A stretch of 64,000 nt of DNA from Parafrigoribacterium mesophilum (GCF_039652555.1 NZ_JBDJAF010000001.1:248001-312000), one strand, 5' to 3'; positions 16,819 through 24,973 are shown, counted from the stretch's first letter. A program made the numbers and translations. Notes: a model not told the origin generated them from the sequence alone.

Positions 16819-17655
16819 CTACGCAGACCGACGAAGCGACTCTCTTTCCGGCGCGTGGACTACGATCGGCGCTCCTGCCTGGCGCAGCAAACCCGAGGTC
16901 ACGCTGCCGAGCACGGCGGCCGGCAATGCAGCATGGCCCCGAGTTGCCATGACGACGAGGACGTCACGTCGACCTTCGAGGAAGTTCGAGATCGAGATCG
17001 CCGGGTCGCCATGCAGCACTTCCCAGTCCACCCCGACACCAAATTCCCGTTCAATCGCATGGGCATGCCACCGCACGTACGAATCCTCTAGAACGTCGTA
17101 CGACGCGAGCATCGGATCAATGTACACGTTCGCTGGAAGCACCTGGACAACGACCACGTTGGCGCCCAGAGCGCGGGCCCAGGCTCCGGCCTCGGCCTGC
17201 GCGGTCTCCGAAAGACTGCTGCCGTCCAACGGCAGCAGCACGGTCTTGATCCGGATCGGGTCGTGCCGGTCGACTGGTGTACCGCCAGGTCGATAGACGA
17301 ATACCGGGGCATGGCCGCTGCGCACGAGGTTGCGCGCGACGCTGCCCAGCATCACCGAGGGAACGCCGCCCCGTCCGTGTGATGTGATCGCCACCAGCGT
17401 GCCGGGAACACGGTTCGCTTCCTCGAGAATGTCTGCGGACACGTCGCCGCCGCTGGTGACCGTTCGGGTTTCTGCGCCGAGGCCTGCGGCCAATGCATCC
17501 AAATACCGCTGCACTTCGACCCTCTTCGCGTCCTTGTCGGCCACGCGCAGCAGCGTGAGCCGCGCCCCAGTGGCTCCCGCGACACCACGCGCGTAGGGGA
17601 TGACCTCCTCGGAGAACTTCGAACCATCCACCGGTACCAAAATGCGGTCGTACAT
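16819..17655 (-). CDS. Universal stress protein with two USP domains
   Basis: The 278-residue protein has two tandem UspA domains. The first starts YDRILVPVDGSKFSEEVIPY and ends near GSVARNLVRSGHAPVFVYRP; the second starts KTVLLPLDGSSLSETAQAEA and ends near GSVTSGLLRQAGAPIVVHAP. The G-x2-G-x9-G(S) type ATP-binding pattern is kept in part (MLGSVARNLVRS; VLGSVTSGLLRQ). Double-domain USPs are typical members of the DosR regulon of mycobacteria. The ATG at 17655 has an AGGAAAGGGA site; the longer open frame lacks USP sequence. It diverges from the PNPOx-like gene across a DosR-like box. Confidence 0.9.
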   Translation of the reverse strand: MYDRILVPVDGSKFSEEVIPYARGVAGATGARLTLLRVADKDAKRVEVQRYLDALAAGLGAETRTVTSGGDVSADILEEANRVPGTLVAITSHGRGGVPSVMLGSVARNLVRSGHAPVFVYRPGGTPVDRHDPIRIKTVLLPLDGSSLSETAQAEAGAWARALGANVVVVQVLPANVYIDPMLASYDVLEDSYVRWHAHAIEREFGVGVDWEVLHGDPAISISNFLEGRRDVLVVMATRGHAALPAAVLGSVTSGLLRQAGAPIVVHAPERESLRRSA

Positions 17656-17717
17656 GACTGTCCCTTTCCTTGGCTCTTGCACAGGTTCAGTTAATCTCCG
17701 GTGCGCTTTGTCCAATA

Positions 17718-17731
17718 GGGCCATTAGTCCC
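17718..17731. promoter_or_regulatory. DosR-like box 1 (divergent usp / PNPOx promoter)
   Basis: GGGCCATTAGTCCC lies within TAGGGCCATTAGTCCCTA (17716-17733). Its complement, GGGACTAATGGCCC, is close to the M. tuberculosis DosR core GGGACTWWAGTCCC. It is 63 bases from the usp start and about 100 from the PNPOx-like start, so one site could activate both. Similar 14-mers occur at 21173 and 23273. Confidence 0.6.
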
Positions 17732-17833
17732 TACTGAATTGGCGGCTTGGAACCAGACTGGATATCAGGCGACGATGCTCTTCCGCTTGAACTACGGAGG
17801 GGCCGGTCGCCGGCACTGATTGGAGTGAGGAAA

Positions 17834-18259
17834 ATGCTCAACGACGACCCCATCACCGTGTTGGACCGAGACGGAGCATGGAAGTTCTTGCAGACCGGCA
17901 CGATGGGGCGCCTCGCCGTGAGCGTCGGCGGCCGGCCGGGCATCTTTCCGGTCAATTACCATGCCGACGACACGTCAGTTCTATTCCGCACCGCTCCAGG
18001 CAGCAAGCTGCTCGAGGTCACCATCAACGCGACCGTGGCATTTGAAACGGATCGTTACGATACCGACGAGGGGTGGAGTGTCGTCGTCACCGGCACAGCG
18101 AGCGTTCTGGACAAGCAGGCCGAGATCTTCGCCGCCGAGGCCCTTCCGCTGCACTCCTGGGTTCCGACGCTCAAACCGGTCTTCGTTCGTATCACGCCAA
18201 TCGAGGTGAGCGGGAGACAGTTCCGCTTTGGGCCTGAGCCCGACCCCGAGTCGTACTGA
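17834..18259 (+). CDS. Pyridoxamine 5'-phosphate oxidase-like split-barrel protein
   Basis: The 141-residue protein has the PNPOx-like flavin-binding barrel: WKFLQTGTMGRLAVSVGGRP, then GIFPVNYHADDTSVLFRTAP, GSKLLEVTINATVAFETDRY and GWSVVVTGTASVL. Related proteins bind FMN, F420 or haem, and several are dormancy-regulon members. The exact cofactor cannot be read here. The ATG at 17834 is preceded by GGAGTGAGG. It is followed 20 bases later by the hemerythrin gene. Confidence 0.82.
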   Translation: MLNDDPITVLDRDGAWKFLQTGTMGRLAVSVGGRPGIFPVNYHADDTSVLFRTAPGSKLLEVTINATVAFETDRYDTDEGWSVVVTGTASVLDKQAEIFAAEALPLHSWVPTLKPVFVRITPIEVSGRQFRFGPEPDPESY

Positions 18260-18279
18260 CACGCAAAGGAATGCTGATT

Positions 18280-18771
18280 ATGACCATCACACAACCGTTG
18301 AAAGACGAGCACGCCGAGCTTGTGCCGCACATTGCGGCGCTTGCCGCGGCCGGCGATGCAGTGAACCGTGTCGACATCGCCGAACTTCGCGCGATCGTCG
18401 ACGATTCCTACTCCTTCCTTCACGACGAACTCATCCCCCACGCGCATGCTGAGGAGGCGGCGCTGTACCCGGTGGTGCAGCGAGTCCTCGGTGCGCCGGA
18501 GGTCACCGCAACCATGGCCCGTGACCACGTGGAAGTGGGTGCGCTGACCGCGGAGTTGGCGTCACTGCGCCAGCAACTGCAGGTTCGCACGGCACTTGAT
18601 GACGACCTAGCCAACGGTCTGAGGCGAGTTCTCTACGGACTGCACCACCTCGTGAAGCTGCATTTCGCGAAAGAGGAGGAGGTCTATCTTCCGATCCTCG
18701 AGGCTCGCCTCACGGAGTCAGAGGCTCAGAAGATGTTCCACGACATGCATGCCGCGTCGCACCACCACTGA
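18280..18771 (+). CDS. Hemerythrin HHE-domain protein
   Basis: The 163-residue protein is a four-helix HHE domain that binds a di-iron centre, likely for oxygen or NO sensing or storage. Iron-ligand candidates are in LKDEHAELVPHI, ELIPHAHAEEAALYPVV, ARDHVEVGAL and LHHLVKLHFAKEEEVYLPIL. ATG 18280 was preferred over ATG 18271 because AAAGGA (18265-18270) is 9 bases from the former and directly adjacent to the latter. It lies between the PNPOx-like gene and the sensor kinase, inside the proposed low-oxygen regulon. Confidence 0.88.
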   Translation: MTITQPLKDEHAELVPHIAALAAAGDAVNRVDIAELRAIVDDSYSFLHDELIPHAHAEEAALYPVVQRVLGAPEVTATMARDHVEVGALTAELASLRQQLQVRTALDDDLANGLRRVLYGLHHLVKLHFAKEEEVYLPILEARLTESEAQKMFHDMHAASHHH

Positions 18772-18851
18772 CAAGCACGCCACGAGAAGCAAGCTGGGTT
18801 ACACTCCGCGTACGGGAACCATCGTCGGGTGGTCGAGCTGAGGAGACGCGC

Positions 18852-20522
18852 GTGGCCGAAGATGCGAACTCATACAATCTGGCACTCGCAGAGCGCGTCT
18901 CGGTTTCGCAAAGCCGCCTGAACTCGCTTCTTCGAGCCAACCAAGCGGTGGTCGAGCATCTCGACCTTGCGATCGTGCTCCGGCGCATCGTTGAAACGGC
19001 GGTAGAACTCGTCGGCGCCCAATACGGCGCCCTCGGTGTGCTTTCGCCCGACGGCAGCCTTGAGCAGCTTCTCCAGGTGGGGATGACACCGGCGGAAGTT
19101 TCCGCCATCGGCCATCTGCCGCGCGGGCAGGGTCTCGTCGGCGCGCTCACGGACGATCGGCGCCCCATCCGCCTGCGTCATTTGACCGATGATCCACGAT
19201 CGGTCGGCATGCCGGCCGGACACCCCGAAATGGACAGCTTTCTGGGAGTGCCCATACAGGTGCGCGGCACATCGTACGGCAACTTGTACCTGACGAATCA
19301 GGCGTCGGGCGAGTTCAGCGGCGAAGACGAAGAGCTTGTTATCGCCTTAGCGGCCACCGCCGGGTTCGCGATCGACAACGCCAGGCTTTTCGCAGAAACG
19401 CAACGACGGCAAGCCTGGGCCATGGCATCGGCGGAGGTAACCGCAGCCCTGCTCTCCACCGAGGAGGCCAATCCGCTCGCGCTCCTCGCCTCCCGTACCC
19501 TCACGTTGTCCGGAGCCGATCTCGTCTGCGTTGTGCGGAGCAGTCCGGACACGGAGCACCTGGTCATCGAGACCGCATGCGGTGACGGCGAGGACACCCT
19601 GGAAGGCGCGGTGTTCGAGGCCGCGGGATCCATTGCGGCGAGCGTGATGGCCGGTCGGCAGCCGCGTCTCATCGGCGACGCGGATGCTGCGGAATTGCCC
19701 ACCACGCCAGAGCGCAAAGCCGGGCCGACGATGGCAATACCGCTCGTCGCGGCTGGGCACCCAAATGGCGCCCTCATCGTCTCACGAGCCACGGGACGCG
19801 GTCGGTTCACCGCCGTGGACGTGGAAATGGCCGCCGACTTCGCGGGACGAGTCAGCGTGGCCTTCCAGCTCGCCAAGGCGCGCGATGACCAACAGCGGAT
19901 GCTGTTGCTGGAGGATCGTGGTCGCATCGCGCGCGATCTGCACGACAATGTGATCCAGCAGCTCTTCGCGACAGGTCTCGACTTGCAAAGCGTTGTCGGG
20001 CTGTTGGCCCCCGGTGCCCTCTCCGAGCGGGTCAGTCAGTCGGTCGATGCGCTGGACGCCGCGATCGCCCAGATCCGGACGGCGATTTTCGCTCTGTCCA
20101 GCGAACGGGGCGGTCGCCATACGGCCGCCCGCCATCGAATCATCGATGTGGTGAACGAACTAGTGAGAGCCCTTCCGCGCACGCCGCAGCTCGAGTTCGC
20201 CGGACCAGTAGATCTCGTCGTCACCGGCGCGCTCGCGGACGACGTGGTCGCCGTGGTGCGCGAAGGGTTGACCAACGTGATCAAGCATGCTTCCGCGCAG
20301 CAGGTATCCGTGGCGGTCACCGTGGCCGATGGGCGGATCACCGTCGAGGTGATCGACGACGGTGTCGGAATAGCGCCCACCGAGAACCCCAGCGGCCTGG
20401 ATAACCTCCGCGATCGCGCGTTCGCGCATGGCGGCTCGTTCCGGGCAACGGCGGAAGCGGTCGGAACGCACCTCAGCTGGTCCGTTCCGTATGCGGACAC
20501 GCCGCAAAGGGATCGGCCATGA
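18852..20522 (+). CDS. Two-GAF sensor histidine kinase, DosS/DevS-like
   Basis: The 556-residue cytoplasmic kinase has GAF domains at ~35-180 and ~205-345, a HisKA_3 dimerisation region (GRIARDLHDNVIQQLFATGL; His364 as phosphoacceptor) and a HATPase domain (VREGLTNVIKHASAQQVSV, DDGVGI, PSGLDNLRDRA). The first GAF domain has GHPEMDSFLGVPIQVRG, aligned with the segment of M. tuberculosis DosS/DosT that carries the proximal haem histidine, here His124. No transmembrane helix is seen. The GTG start has a GAGGAGA site. It overlaps the regulator gene by 4 bases. Confidence 0.9.
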   Translation: MAEDANSYNLALAERVSVSQSRLNSLLRANQAVVEHLDLAIVLRRIVETAVELVGAQYGALGVLSPDGSLEQLLQVGMTPAEVSAIGHLPRGQGLVGALTDDRRPIRLRHLTDDPRSVGMPAGHPEMDSFLGVPIQVRGTSYGNLYLTNQASGEFSGEDEELVIALAATAGFAIDNARLFAETQRRQAWAMASAEVTAALLSTEEANPLALLASRTLTLSGADLVCVVRSSPDTEHLVIETACGDGEDTLEGAVFEAAGSIAASVMAGRQPRLIGDADAAELPTTPERKAGPTMAIPLVAAGHPNGALIVSRATGRGRFTAVDVEMAADFAGRVSVAFQLAKARDDQQRMLLLEDRGRIARDLHDNVIQQLFATGLDLQSVVGLLAPGALSERVSQSVDALDAAIAQIRTAIFALSSERGGRHTAARHRIIDVVNELVRALPRTPQLEFAGPVDLVVTGALADDVVAVVREGLTNVIKHASAQQVSVAVTVADGRITVEVIDDGVGIAPTENPSGLDNLRDRAFAHGGSFRATAEAVGTHLSWSVPYADTPQRDRP

Positions 20523-21169
20523 CCACCACGATCAAGGTGTTCGTCGTCGATGACCACGAGCTCGTGCGCCGGGGTATCGTGACCCTGCTGGAGGCGGAGC
20601 AGGACATCGACGTTGTCGGCGAGGCCGGGACCGCGGCTCAGGCGCGCGCCCGGATCGCTGCCACCAGACCCGATGTCGCCGTTCTGGACATGCGATTGCC
20701 CGACGGCAACGGCATCGATGTCTGCCGGGACATCCGCTCGGATTCCCCGGCGATGCACTGCATCATCCTCACGGCTTACGACGACGACGCGGCCATCAGC
20801 GCCGCCGTCTTGGCCGGCGCATCCGACTACGTGCTGAAGGGCGTACGAGGAACCGTTCTGCTCGAAAAGGTGCGGGCGGTGGCTTCGGGTGGCTTCCTCC
20901 TGGATTCCGCTCTCAGCCAACGGGTCGTCGAGCGGATGCGCGAGGAACACCAGCACGACGCGCGGCTGGAGGCGCTCACCACACGCGAAAGCGAAGTCCT
21001 CGCGCTCATTGCGGAGGGAATGACAAACCGGCAGATCGGCGAAACGCTGGAGTTGGCGGAGAAGACGGTGAAAAACTACGTCTCGAGCCTGCTGAGCAAG
21101 TTGGGACTGCAACGGCGCACGCAGGCCGCCGTTCTGCGGGTGGAAGCGAGGCCGCCGGGCCACCAGTAA
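20519..21169 (+). CDS. NarL/DosR-type response regulator
   Basis: The 216-residue regulator has a receiver domain (IKVFVVDDHELVRRG; phosphoacceptor Asp57 in VAVLDMRLPDG; Lys in YVLKGV) and a C-terminal LuxR-type HTH from ~149 (LTTRESEVLALIAEGMTNRQ, then IGETLELAEKTVKNYVSSLL). It resembles DevR/DosR along its whole length. Its ATG overlaps the kinase stop (ATGA). It is the likely ligand of the GGGAC boxes found at three promoters nearby. Confidence 0.92.
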   Translation: MTTTIKVFVVDDHELVRRGIVTLLEAEQDIDVVGEAGTAAQARARIAATRPDVAVLDMRLPDGNGIDVCRDIRSDSPAMHCIILTAYDDDAAISAAVLAGASDYVLKGVRGTVLLEKVRAVASGGFLLDSALSQRVVERMREEHQHDARLEALTTRESEVLALIAEGMTNRQIGETLELAEKTVKNYVSSLLSKLGLQRRTQAAVLRVEARPPGHQ

Positions 21170-21172
21170 CCG

Positions 21173-21186
21173 GGGACTTTTGGCAC
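21173..21186. promoter_or_regulatory. DosR-like box 2, upstream of the alcohol dehydrogenase
   Basis: GGGACTTTTGGCAC matches the complement of box 1 (GGGACTAATGGCCC) at 11 of 14 positions. It lies 77 bases before the dehydrogenase ATG and just after the response regulator stop, consistent with an activator site. Confidence 0.55.
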
Positions 21187-21262
21187 TGTGTAACACACGC
21201 TCAACCGAGTTGACTCCATGTCGGGACATCATCCGCCTCGACTGAGAACTGTGAGGTCAATC

Positions 21263-22315
21263 ATGAAGGCGCTCGTTTACAAAGGGCCAGGGCAAAAGAG
21301 TTGGGAAGAGGTTCCAGACCCCACCATCCAACATCCCACGGATGTCATCGTGAAGATGGCCGCGACCACTATCTGTGGTACCGACCTGCACATCCTGAAA
21401 GGTGACGTTCCGGAGGTAGCTGTCGGCCGCGTGCTTGGCCACGAGGGGATCGGAGTGATCTCCGAGGTCGGGTCCGGCGTGACCCAACTCCACGTCGGCG
21501 ATCGAGTCATTCTGGCGTGTGTCAGTTCGTGCGGCCGGTGCTCGAATTGCCGCACCGGACTCTACAGCCACTGCCTGGATCCCGAGGGCGTCAGCGGAAT
21601 CGGCTGGATTTTCGGCTACATGATCAACGGGACCCAAGCACAGTACGTGCGCGTGCCGTTCGCCGAGAATTCCGTGTATCGCGTACCAGATGGCGTATCC
21701 GACTCCGAAGGCATCGTGCTGTCGGACATTCTGCCCACCGGTTTCGAGATCGGCGTTCAATACGGTCACGTCAAGCCGGGCGATGTCGTGGCGGTGATCG
21801 GTTCTGGGCCCGTCGGCCTTGCCGCAGTAATGACGGCCTCGCTGTATGGCCCATCCAAGATCATTGCCGTCGACTTGGACGACGCACGCCTGGCGCGGGC
21901 GGCCGATTTCGGTGCCACGAACACCGTCAACTCCGGGGCGGCGGACTGGAAGGAACAAGTTCTGGCGCTGACCGACGGTGCCGGAGTGGATGTGGCTATC
22001 GAAGCGGTCGGCGTTCCGCAGACCTTCACCATGGCCACCGAAATCATCCGCCCTGGCGGCACCGTCGCGAATATCGGCGTGCACGGCAAACCAGTCGAAT
22101 TGCCGCTCAACGAACTGTGGATCAAGAACATCGACATTTCAATGGGTTTAGTGAACACGAACACGCTCGGGATGCTGTTGAAGCTGGTTGCTGAGCACAA
22201 ACTGCCTGCGGAGAAGTTCGTCACTCACGAGTTCGGCTTCGACCAGATCCTCGAGGCTTATGACGTGTTTGGAAATGCGCCTACCCACGACGCATTGAAG
22301 GTACTCATTCGCTGA
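21263..22315 (+). CDS. Zinc-dependent alcohol dehydrogenase
   Basis: The 350-residue MDR-family enzyme oxidises alcohols or reduces aldehydes with NAD. Catalytic zinc ligands are Cys in TTICGTDLH and His/Glu in LGHEGIGVI. The structural zinc lobe has four cysteines in CVSSCGRCSNCRTGLYSHC. The cofactor site is VIGSGPVGLAAVMTASLYGP, with VDLDDARLARA after it. The ATG at 21263 has a GAGG site. The single-gene promoter with a DosR-like box suggests use under low oxygen. Confidence 0.92.
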   Translation: MKALVYKGPGQKSWEEVPDPTIQHPTDVIVKMAATTICGTDLHILKGDVPEVAVGRVLGHEGIGVISEVGSGVTQLHVGDRVILACVSSCGRCSNCRTGLYSHCLDPEGVSGIGWIFGYMINGTQAQYVRVPFAENSVYRVPDGVSDSEGIVLSDILPTGFEIGVQYGHVKPGDVVAVIGSGPVGLAAVMTASLYGPSKIIAVDLDDARLARAADFGATNTVNSGAADWKEQVLALTDGAGVDVAIEAVGVPQTFTMATEIIRPGGTVANIGVHGKPVELPLNELWIKNIDISMGLVNTNTLGMLLKLVAEHKLPAEKFVTHEFGFDQILEAYDVFGNAPTHDALKVLIR

Positions 22316-22394
22316 GCCAGCTTCTGGCCGGCGATGACAGCGCGGACGCGTTCTGTCGAGAGGTGCCGAGGGAACACAGGAAAGGAACGGAAAG

Positions 22395-22919
22395 GTGCAC
22401 GCGATCGTCGTCTATGAGTCCATGTATGGCAATACCCGCCATGTTGCAGAGGCGATCGGGCGCGGCCTTGACGTCTCCGGCACGGTGCGAGTGGTGCCGA
22501 TCTCGATGGCCGGGGAGATCGAACCGTCGGATTACGATCTCATCGTGGTTGGTGGCCCAACCCACGTGCACGGAATGAGCCGGGAGTCCACTCGCCAGGC
22601 CGCCGAGGAGGCCGCGATGGCCTCTGACGGAAACCTAGCCATGGAACCGGATTCTACGAGTGAAGGAGTTCGGGAGTGGTTGGGTTCGCGCTCCGGGATG
22701 ACAGGACGCGCCGCAGCGTTCGATACACGGCTGGATGCAGTCCCGCTGCTGACCGGTCGTGCCTCGAAGGGCATTGCGAAGCTGCTGCGGTCCGGCGGTT
22801 TCACCCTGGTCGCCGAACCGGAGAGCTTCCTCGTCGACAAAGACACCCGTCTACTGGAAGGGGAGGAGGAACGGGCGCAGGCCTGGGGCGAATCGCTTGC
22901 CGCCAAAGTGAGCGGATAA
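22395..22919 (+). CDS. Flavodoxin-domain protein
   Basis: This 174-residue protein has an N-terminal flavodoxin fold with the FMN phosphate loop YESMYGNTRHVAEAIGRGL and the second loop VVGGPTHVHGMSRESTRQ. It is probably a soluble electron carrier or flavin oxidoreductase. The start is GTG with a GGAACGGAAAG region before it. It follows the alcohol dehydrogenase by 79 bases on the same strand and may share its transcript. It ends one base before the convergent 91-residue gene. Confidence 0.87.
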   Translation: MHAIVVYESMYGNTRHVAEAIGRGLDVSGTVRVVPISMAGEIEPSDYDLIVVGGPTHVHGMSRESTRQAAEEAAMASDGNLAMEPDSTSEGVREWLGSRSGMTGRAAAFDTRLDAVPLLTGRASKGIAKLLRSGGFTLVAEPESFLVDKDTRLLEGEEERAQAWGESLAAKVSG

Positions 22920-22920
22920 G

Positions 22921-23196
22921 TCAGTTTTCCGCCAGGTCAGCGAGAGTCTGCCGGTCGTACCAGCACGCTGTCGCGGTGGCGGGAGTGATCAGAAGCAATT
23001 CCAGCCCGTCGAGGTGGCGCAACGGCACCAGGCCAGAACCACCCGCAGTCAGGATGTCCAAAGCGTGCCTCAGAAAGATGGTGGCCATGTCGGCCTCGGC
23101 GAGGAAAACAGTTCCCGCACAATGCACGGCGATAAGGCGTTTGCCGGTGAGTAGCAGCATGGCAGTGCGGTGCCCGGCGTCAGATCTGGTCAACAT
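22921..23196 (-). CDS. Hypothetical protein next to a DosR-like box
   Basis: A 91-residue soluble protein with no recognised domain. The sequence has small beta-like segments (TAMLLLTGKRLIAVHCAGTV) and a Leu-rich centre (HLDGLELLLITPATATACWY). It is transcribed away from DosR-like box 3, 77 bases from its start, so it may be part of the same regulon. Function is unknown. Confidence 0.55.
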   Translation of the reverse strand: MLTRSDAGHRTAMLLLTGKRLIAVHCAGTVFLAEADMATIFLRHALDILTAGGSGLVPLRHLDGLELLLITPATATACWYDRQTLADLAEN

Positions 23197-23272
23197 GGTG
23201 TGGGGGCACCTTTCAGGGGGAACTTTGGCGCGTGAATGATGTCAGTCTCCACAACAACCCGCACGTCGGATA

Positions 23273-23286
23273 GGGCCCTAAGTCCT
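23273..23286. promoter_or_regulatory. DosR-like box 3 (divergent 91-aa gene / CaiB promoter)
   Basis: GGGCCCTAAGTCCT sits in TAGGGCCCTAAGTCCTA (23271-23287). Its complement matches box 1 in 11 of 14 positions. It lies between two divergent genes, at 77 bases from one start and 34 from the other. Confidence 0.52.
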
Positions 23287-23319
23287 ACCGAGCAAAGTGT
23301 GCAGACCTACACTGACTGC

Positions 23320-23415
23320 ATGACCGAGACCATCCGAAAGATTGAGATGCTTCGCGACCTGCACGAGCTTCTCGACCAGCAGCGCAACCGGGCAGATGAC
23401 AGTGTGCACGAATGA
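23320..23415 (+). CDS. Small ORF (31 aa) overlapping the CoA-transferase gene
   Basis: The sequence encodes a 31-residue, highly charged, helical peptide (start MTETIRKIEMLRDLHELLDQ, end DDSVHE). Its stop overlaps the ATG of the CoA-transferase in ATGA form, as in coupled genes. It begins 34 bases from DosR-like box 3. It could be a leader peptide or a small protein; no family is recognised. Confidence 0.4.
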   Translation: MTETIRKIEMLRDLHELLDQQRNRADDSVHE

Positions 23416-24245
23416 CGATGGGCGCGATTCTGGATGGCGTTCGGGTCGTCTCTCTCGCCGTCAACCTGCCAGGACCTCTCGCCGCGGCTCGCTTGGCTGG
23501 GCTTGGCGCCATGGTGACCAAGATCGAGCCACCGGATGGTGATCCGCTCGCGCACGCATCGCCCCGCTGGTACGAGGAGCTCACATCCGGCCAGCGAGTT
23601 CTGGTGCTCAATCTGAAAGATCCCGAGGATCGCGCACGGCTGGATGACGAATTGGGCCGCTGCGATCTGCTGATAACTGCGATACGCCCTTCAGCCCTGG
23701 CCCGGCTCGGACTCGCGGACCTTGAACAGTCCCATGCCGGACTCTCACACGTGGAGATCATTGGCTACGACGGAGCCTTGGACGAGGTGGTCGGTCACGA
23801 CCTGAATTACCAGGCTGCGCACGGCACGCTCCAACCTCCGTTTCTGCCGACGGTGCCGGTCGCCGACGTGGTGGGTGCGGAACGAGTGGTCTCCGCCGCG
23901 GTGTTGCTCCTGTTTGCCAGGCAGCATCCGGGCTACCCGAGGCACCTGCGCGTCGTCCTCGATGAGGCGGCACGGGATGCGGGTGCCGCGCTCAGGAACG
24001 GACTGACCGGTCCCGGCGCCGTGCTGGGCGGTGGATTCGCCCCCTACGGGATCTACGAGACCTCCGACGGTTATGTCGCCGTGGCGGCCATCGAAGCGCA
24101 CTTCGCCGAGCGGATGCGCGAAGCGGTGGGCGTGGAACTGAGCCACGCAGCACTGAAGCGGGCATTCGCGGCCCAGCCCACCGAGTATTGGGCGGCACTG
24201 GCCGGCCGGTGGGACATTCCGCTGACCCCGGTCGTGTCGGGCTGA
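23412..24245 (+). CDS. CaiB/BaiF family III CoA-transferase, short form
   Basis: The 277-residue protein has the family start GAILDGVRVVSLAVNLPGPL, then AARLAGLGAMVTKIEPPDGD, the VGHDLNYQAAHG segment found near the active site of alpha-methylacyl-CoA racemase-like members, and YGIYETSDGYVAVAAIEAHF. Family III proteins are usually 360-400 residues, so this one is short and lacks part of the C-terminal domain. It may act on CoA thioesters, but the reaction is unknown. The stop is followed by a palindromic repeat element. Confidence 0.75.
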   Translation: MTMGAILDGVRVVSLAVNLPGPLAAARLAGLGAMVTKIEPPDGDPLAHASPRWYEELTSGQRVLVLNLKDPEDRARLDDELGRCDLLITAIRPSALARLGLADLEQSHAGLSHVEIIGYDGALDEVVGHDLNYQAAHGTLQPPFLPTVPVADVVGAERVVSAAVLLLFARQHPGYPRHLRVVLDEAARDAGAALRNGLTGPGAVLGGGFAPYGIYETSDGYVAVAAIEAHFAERMREAVGVELSHAALKRAFAAQPTEYWAALAGRWDIPLTPVVSG

Positions 24246-24274
24246 GCTCGGCGAGGTGCGTCACGCCACCGGCG

Positions 24275-24332
24275 GATAGCCTTCCGGACGACAAGTGCCG
24301 CCGCGGACAGCTATTTTGTCCGGAAAGCTATC
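24275..24332. repeat. Palindromic repeat family A, copy 1
   Basis: GATAGCCTTCCGGAC (24275-24289) and GTCCGGAAAGCTATC (24318-24332) are inverted copies with one mismatch. The interior contains GCCGCCGCGG. The right arm includes the stop codon of the convergent lipoprotein gene. Related sequences occur at 38862 and 63560. Confidence 0.7.
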
Positions 24333-24831
24333 GCTCGGCATCGATTGCGGTAACCTCAGTCCCCTGAATCTGCTGCACTACCTCCTGAGCGTTGTCGTCT
24401 GGTGAAAGTGCGATCTGCAGTTGGTCGCCCTCCAAAGCCTGCATCACCACGACGGCACCCCGTATCTCGTCGCCGATCTTGATGACCAAGCGCGCCGCTT
24501 GTCCGGCTTGGGCGGCTTTCTTCGTCAGAGAGTGGAGGACCGCCGCCCCATCGTGGGTCAACGTCACGTCAACGGCATGCTGTCCCCCGCCTTCGGCGGC
24601 AGCGGCATCTGTAACGCCGACTCGTTGATATGCGGCTGGGAGCGCCACATTCTGACCATTGACCGAGACGCACTGCGGGTCCGACGCCTCAATGCACGTC
24701 TCAGATACCGCCAGCTCGATCGCTCCTTCGGTAGACGATGCGGCCTCGCTGGCTCCTCCAGGGGCGGAACACGCGCTGAGCGTCAACAGAACGGGTACAG
24801 CCAGGCAGAACCACCACTTCCGAGAAGTCAT
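24328..24831 (-). CDS. Putative lipoprotein, possibly SecDF P1-head-like
   Basis: The 167-residue protein has a lipoprotein signal peptide (RKWWFCLAVPVLLTLSAC) with the lipidated Cys in LSAC. The mature part, mainly beta and small residues, ends with VIKIGDEIRGAVVVMQALEG and LQIALSPDDNAQEVVQQIQG, which resembles the P1-head subdomain that some actinobacterial lipoproteins share with SecD. That domain call is tentative. The ATG at 24831 was chosen because the upstream extension lacks a signal peptide. It ends inside repeat family A. Confidence 0.68.
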   Translation of the reverse strand: MTSRKWWFCLAVPVLLTLSACSAPGGASEAASSTEGAIELAVSETCIEASDPQCVSVNGQNVALPAAYQRVGVTDAAAAEGGGQHAVDVTLTHDGAAVLHSLTKKAAQAGQAARLVIKIGDEIRGAVVVMQALEGDQLQIALSPDDNAQEVVQQIQGTEVTAIDAER

Positions 24832-24973
24832 GAATCTCTCTCTGTTGACCGATGCTGACAAAGCTTCCGCTTTCAAGCTAGCGCGAGTATGAGAAGCAAC
24901 GCGAACCTTTCTTGGCCTTCGGGGACTGTCCCGACCCGAACGCGTCACATATGATCCAGAAAAAGGAGCCCGG

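Noticed and set aside
24919..24934. TCGGGGACTGTCCCGA as a fourth DosR box
   Set aside because: The palindrome is only 12 bases at its GGGGAC/GTCCC core and lacks the central spacing of the other three; it is noted only as a possible operator of the small membrane protein.
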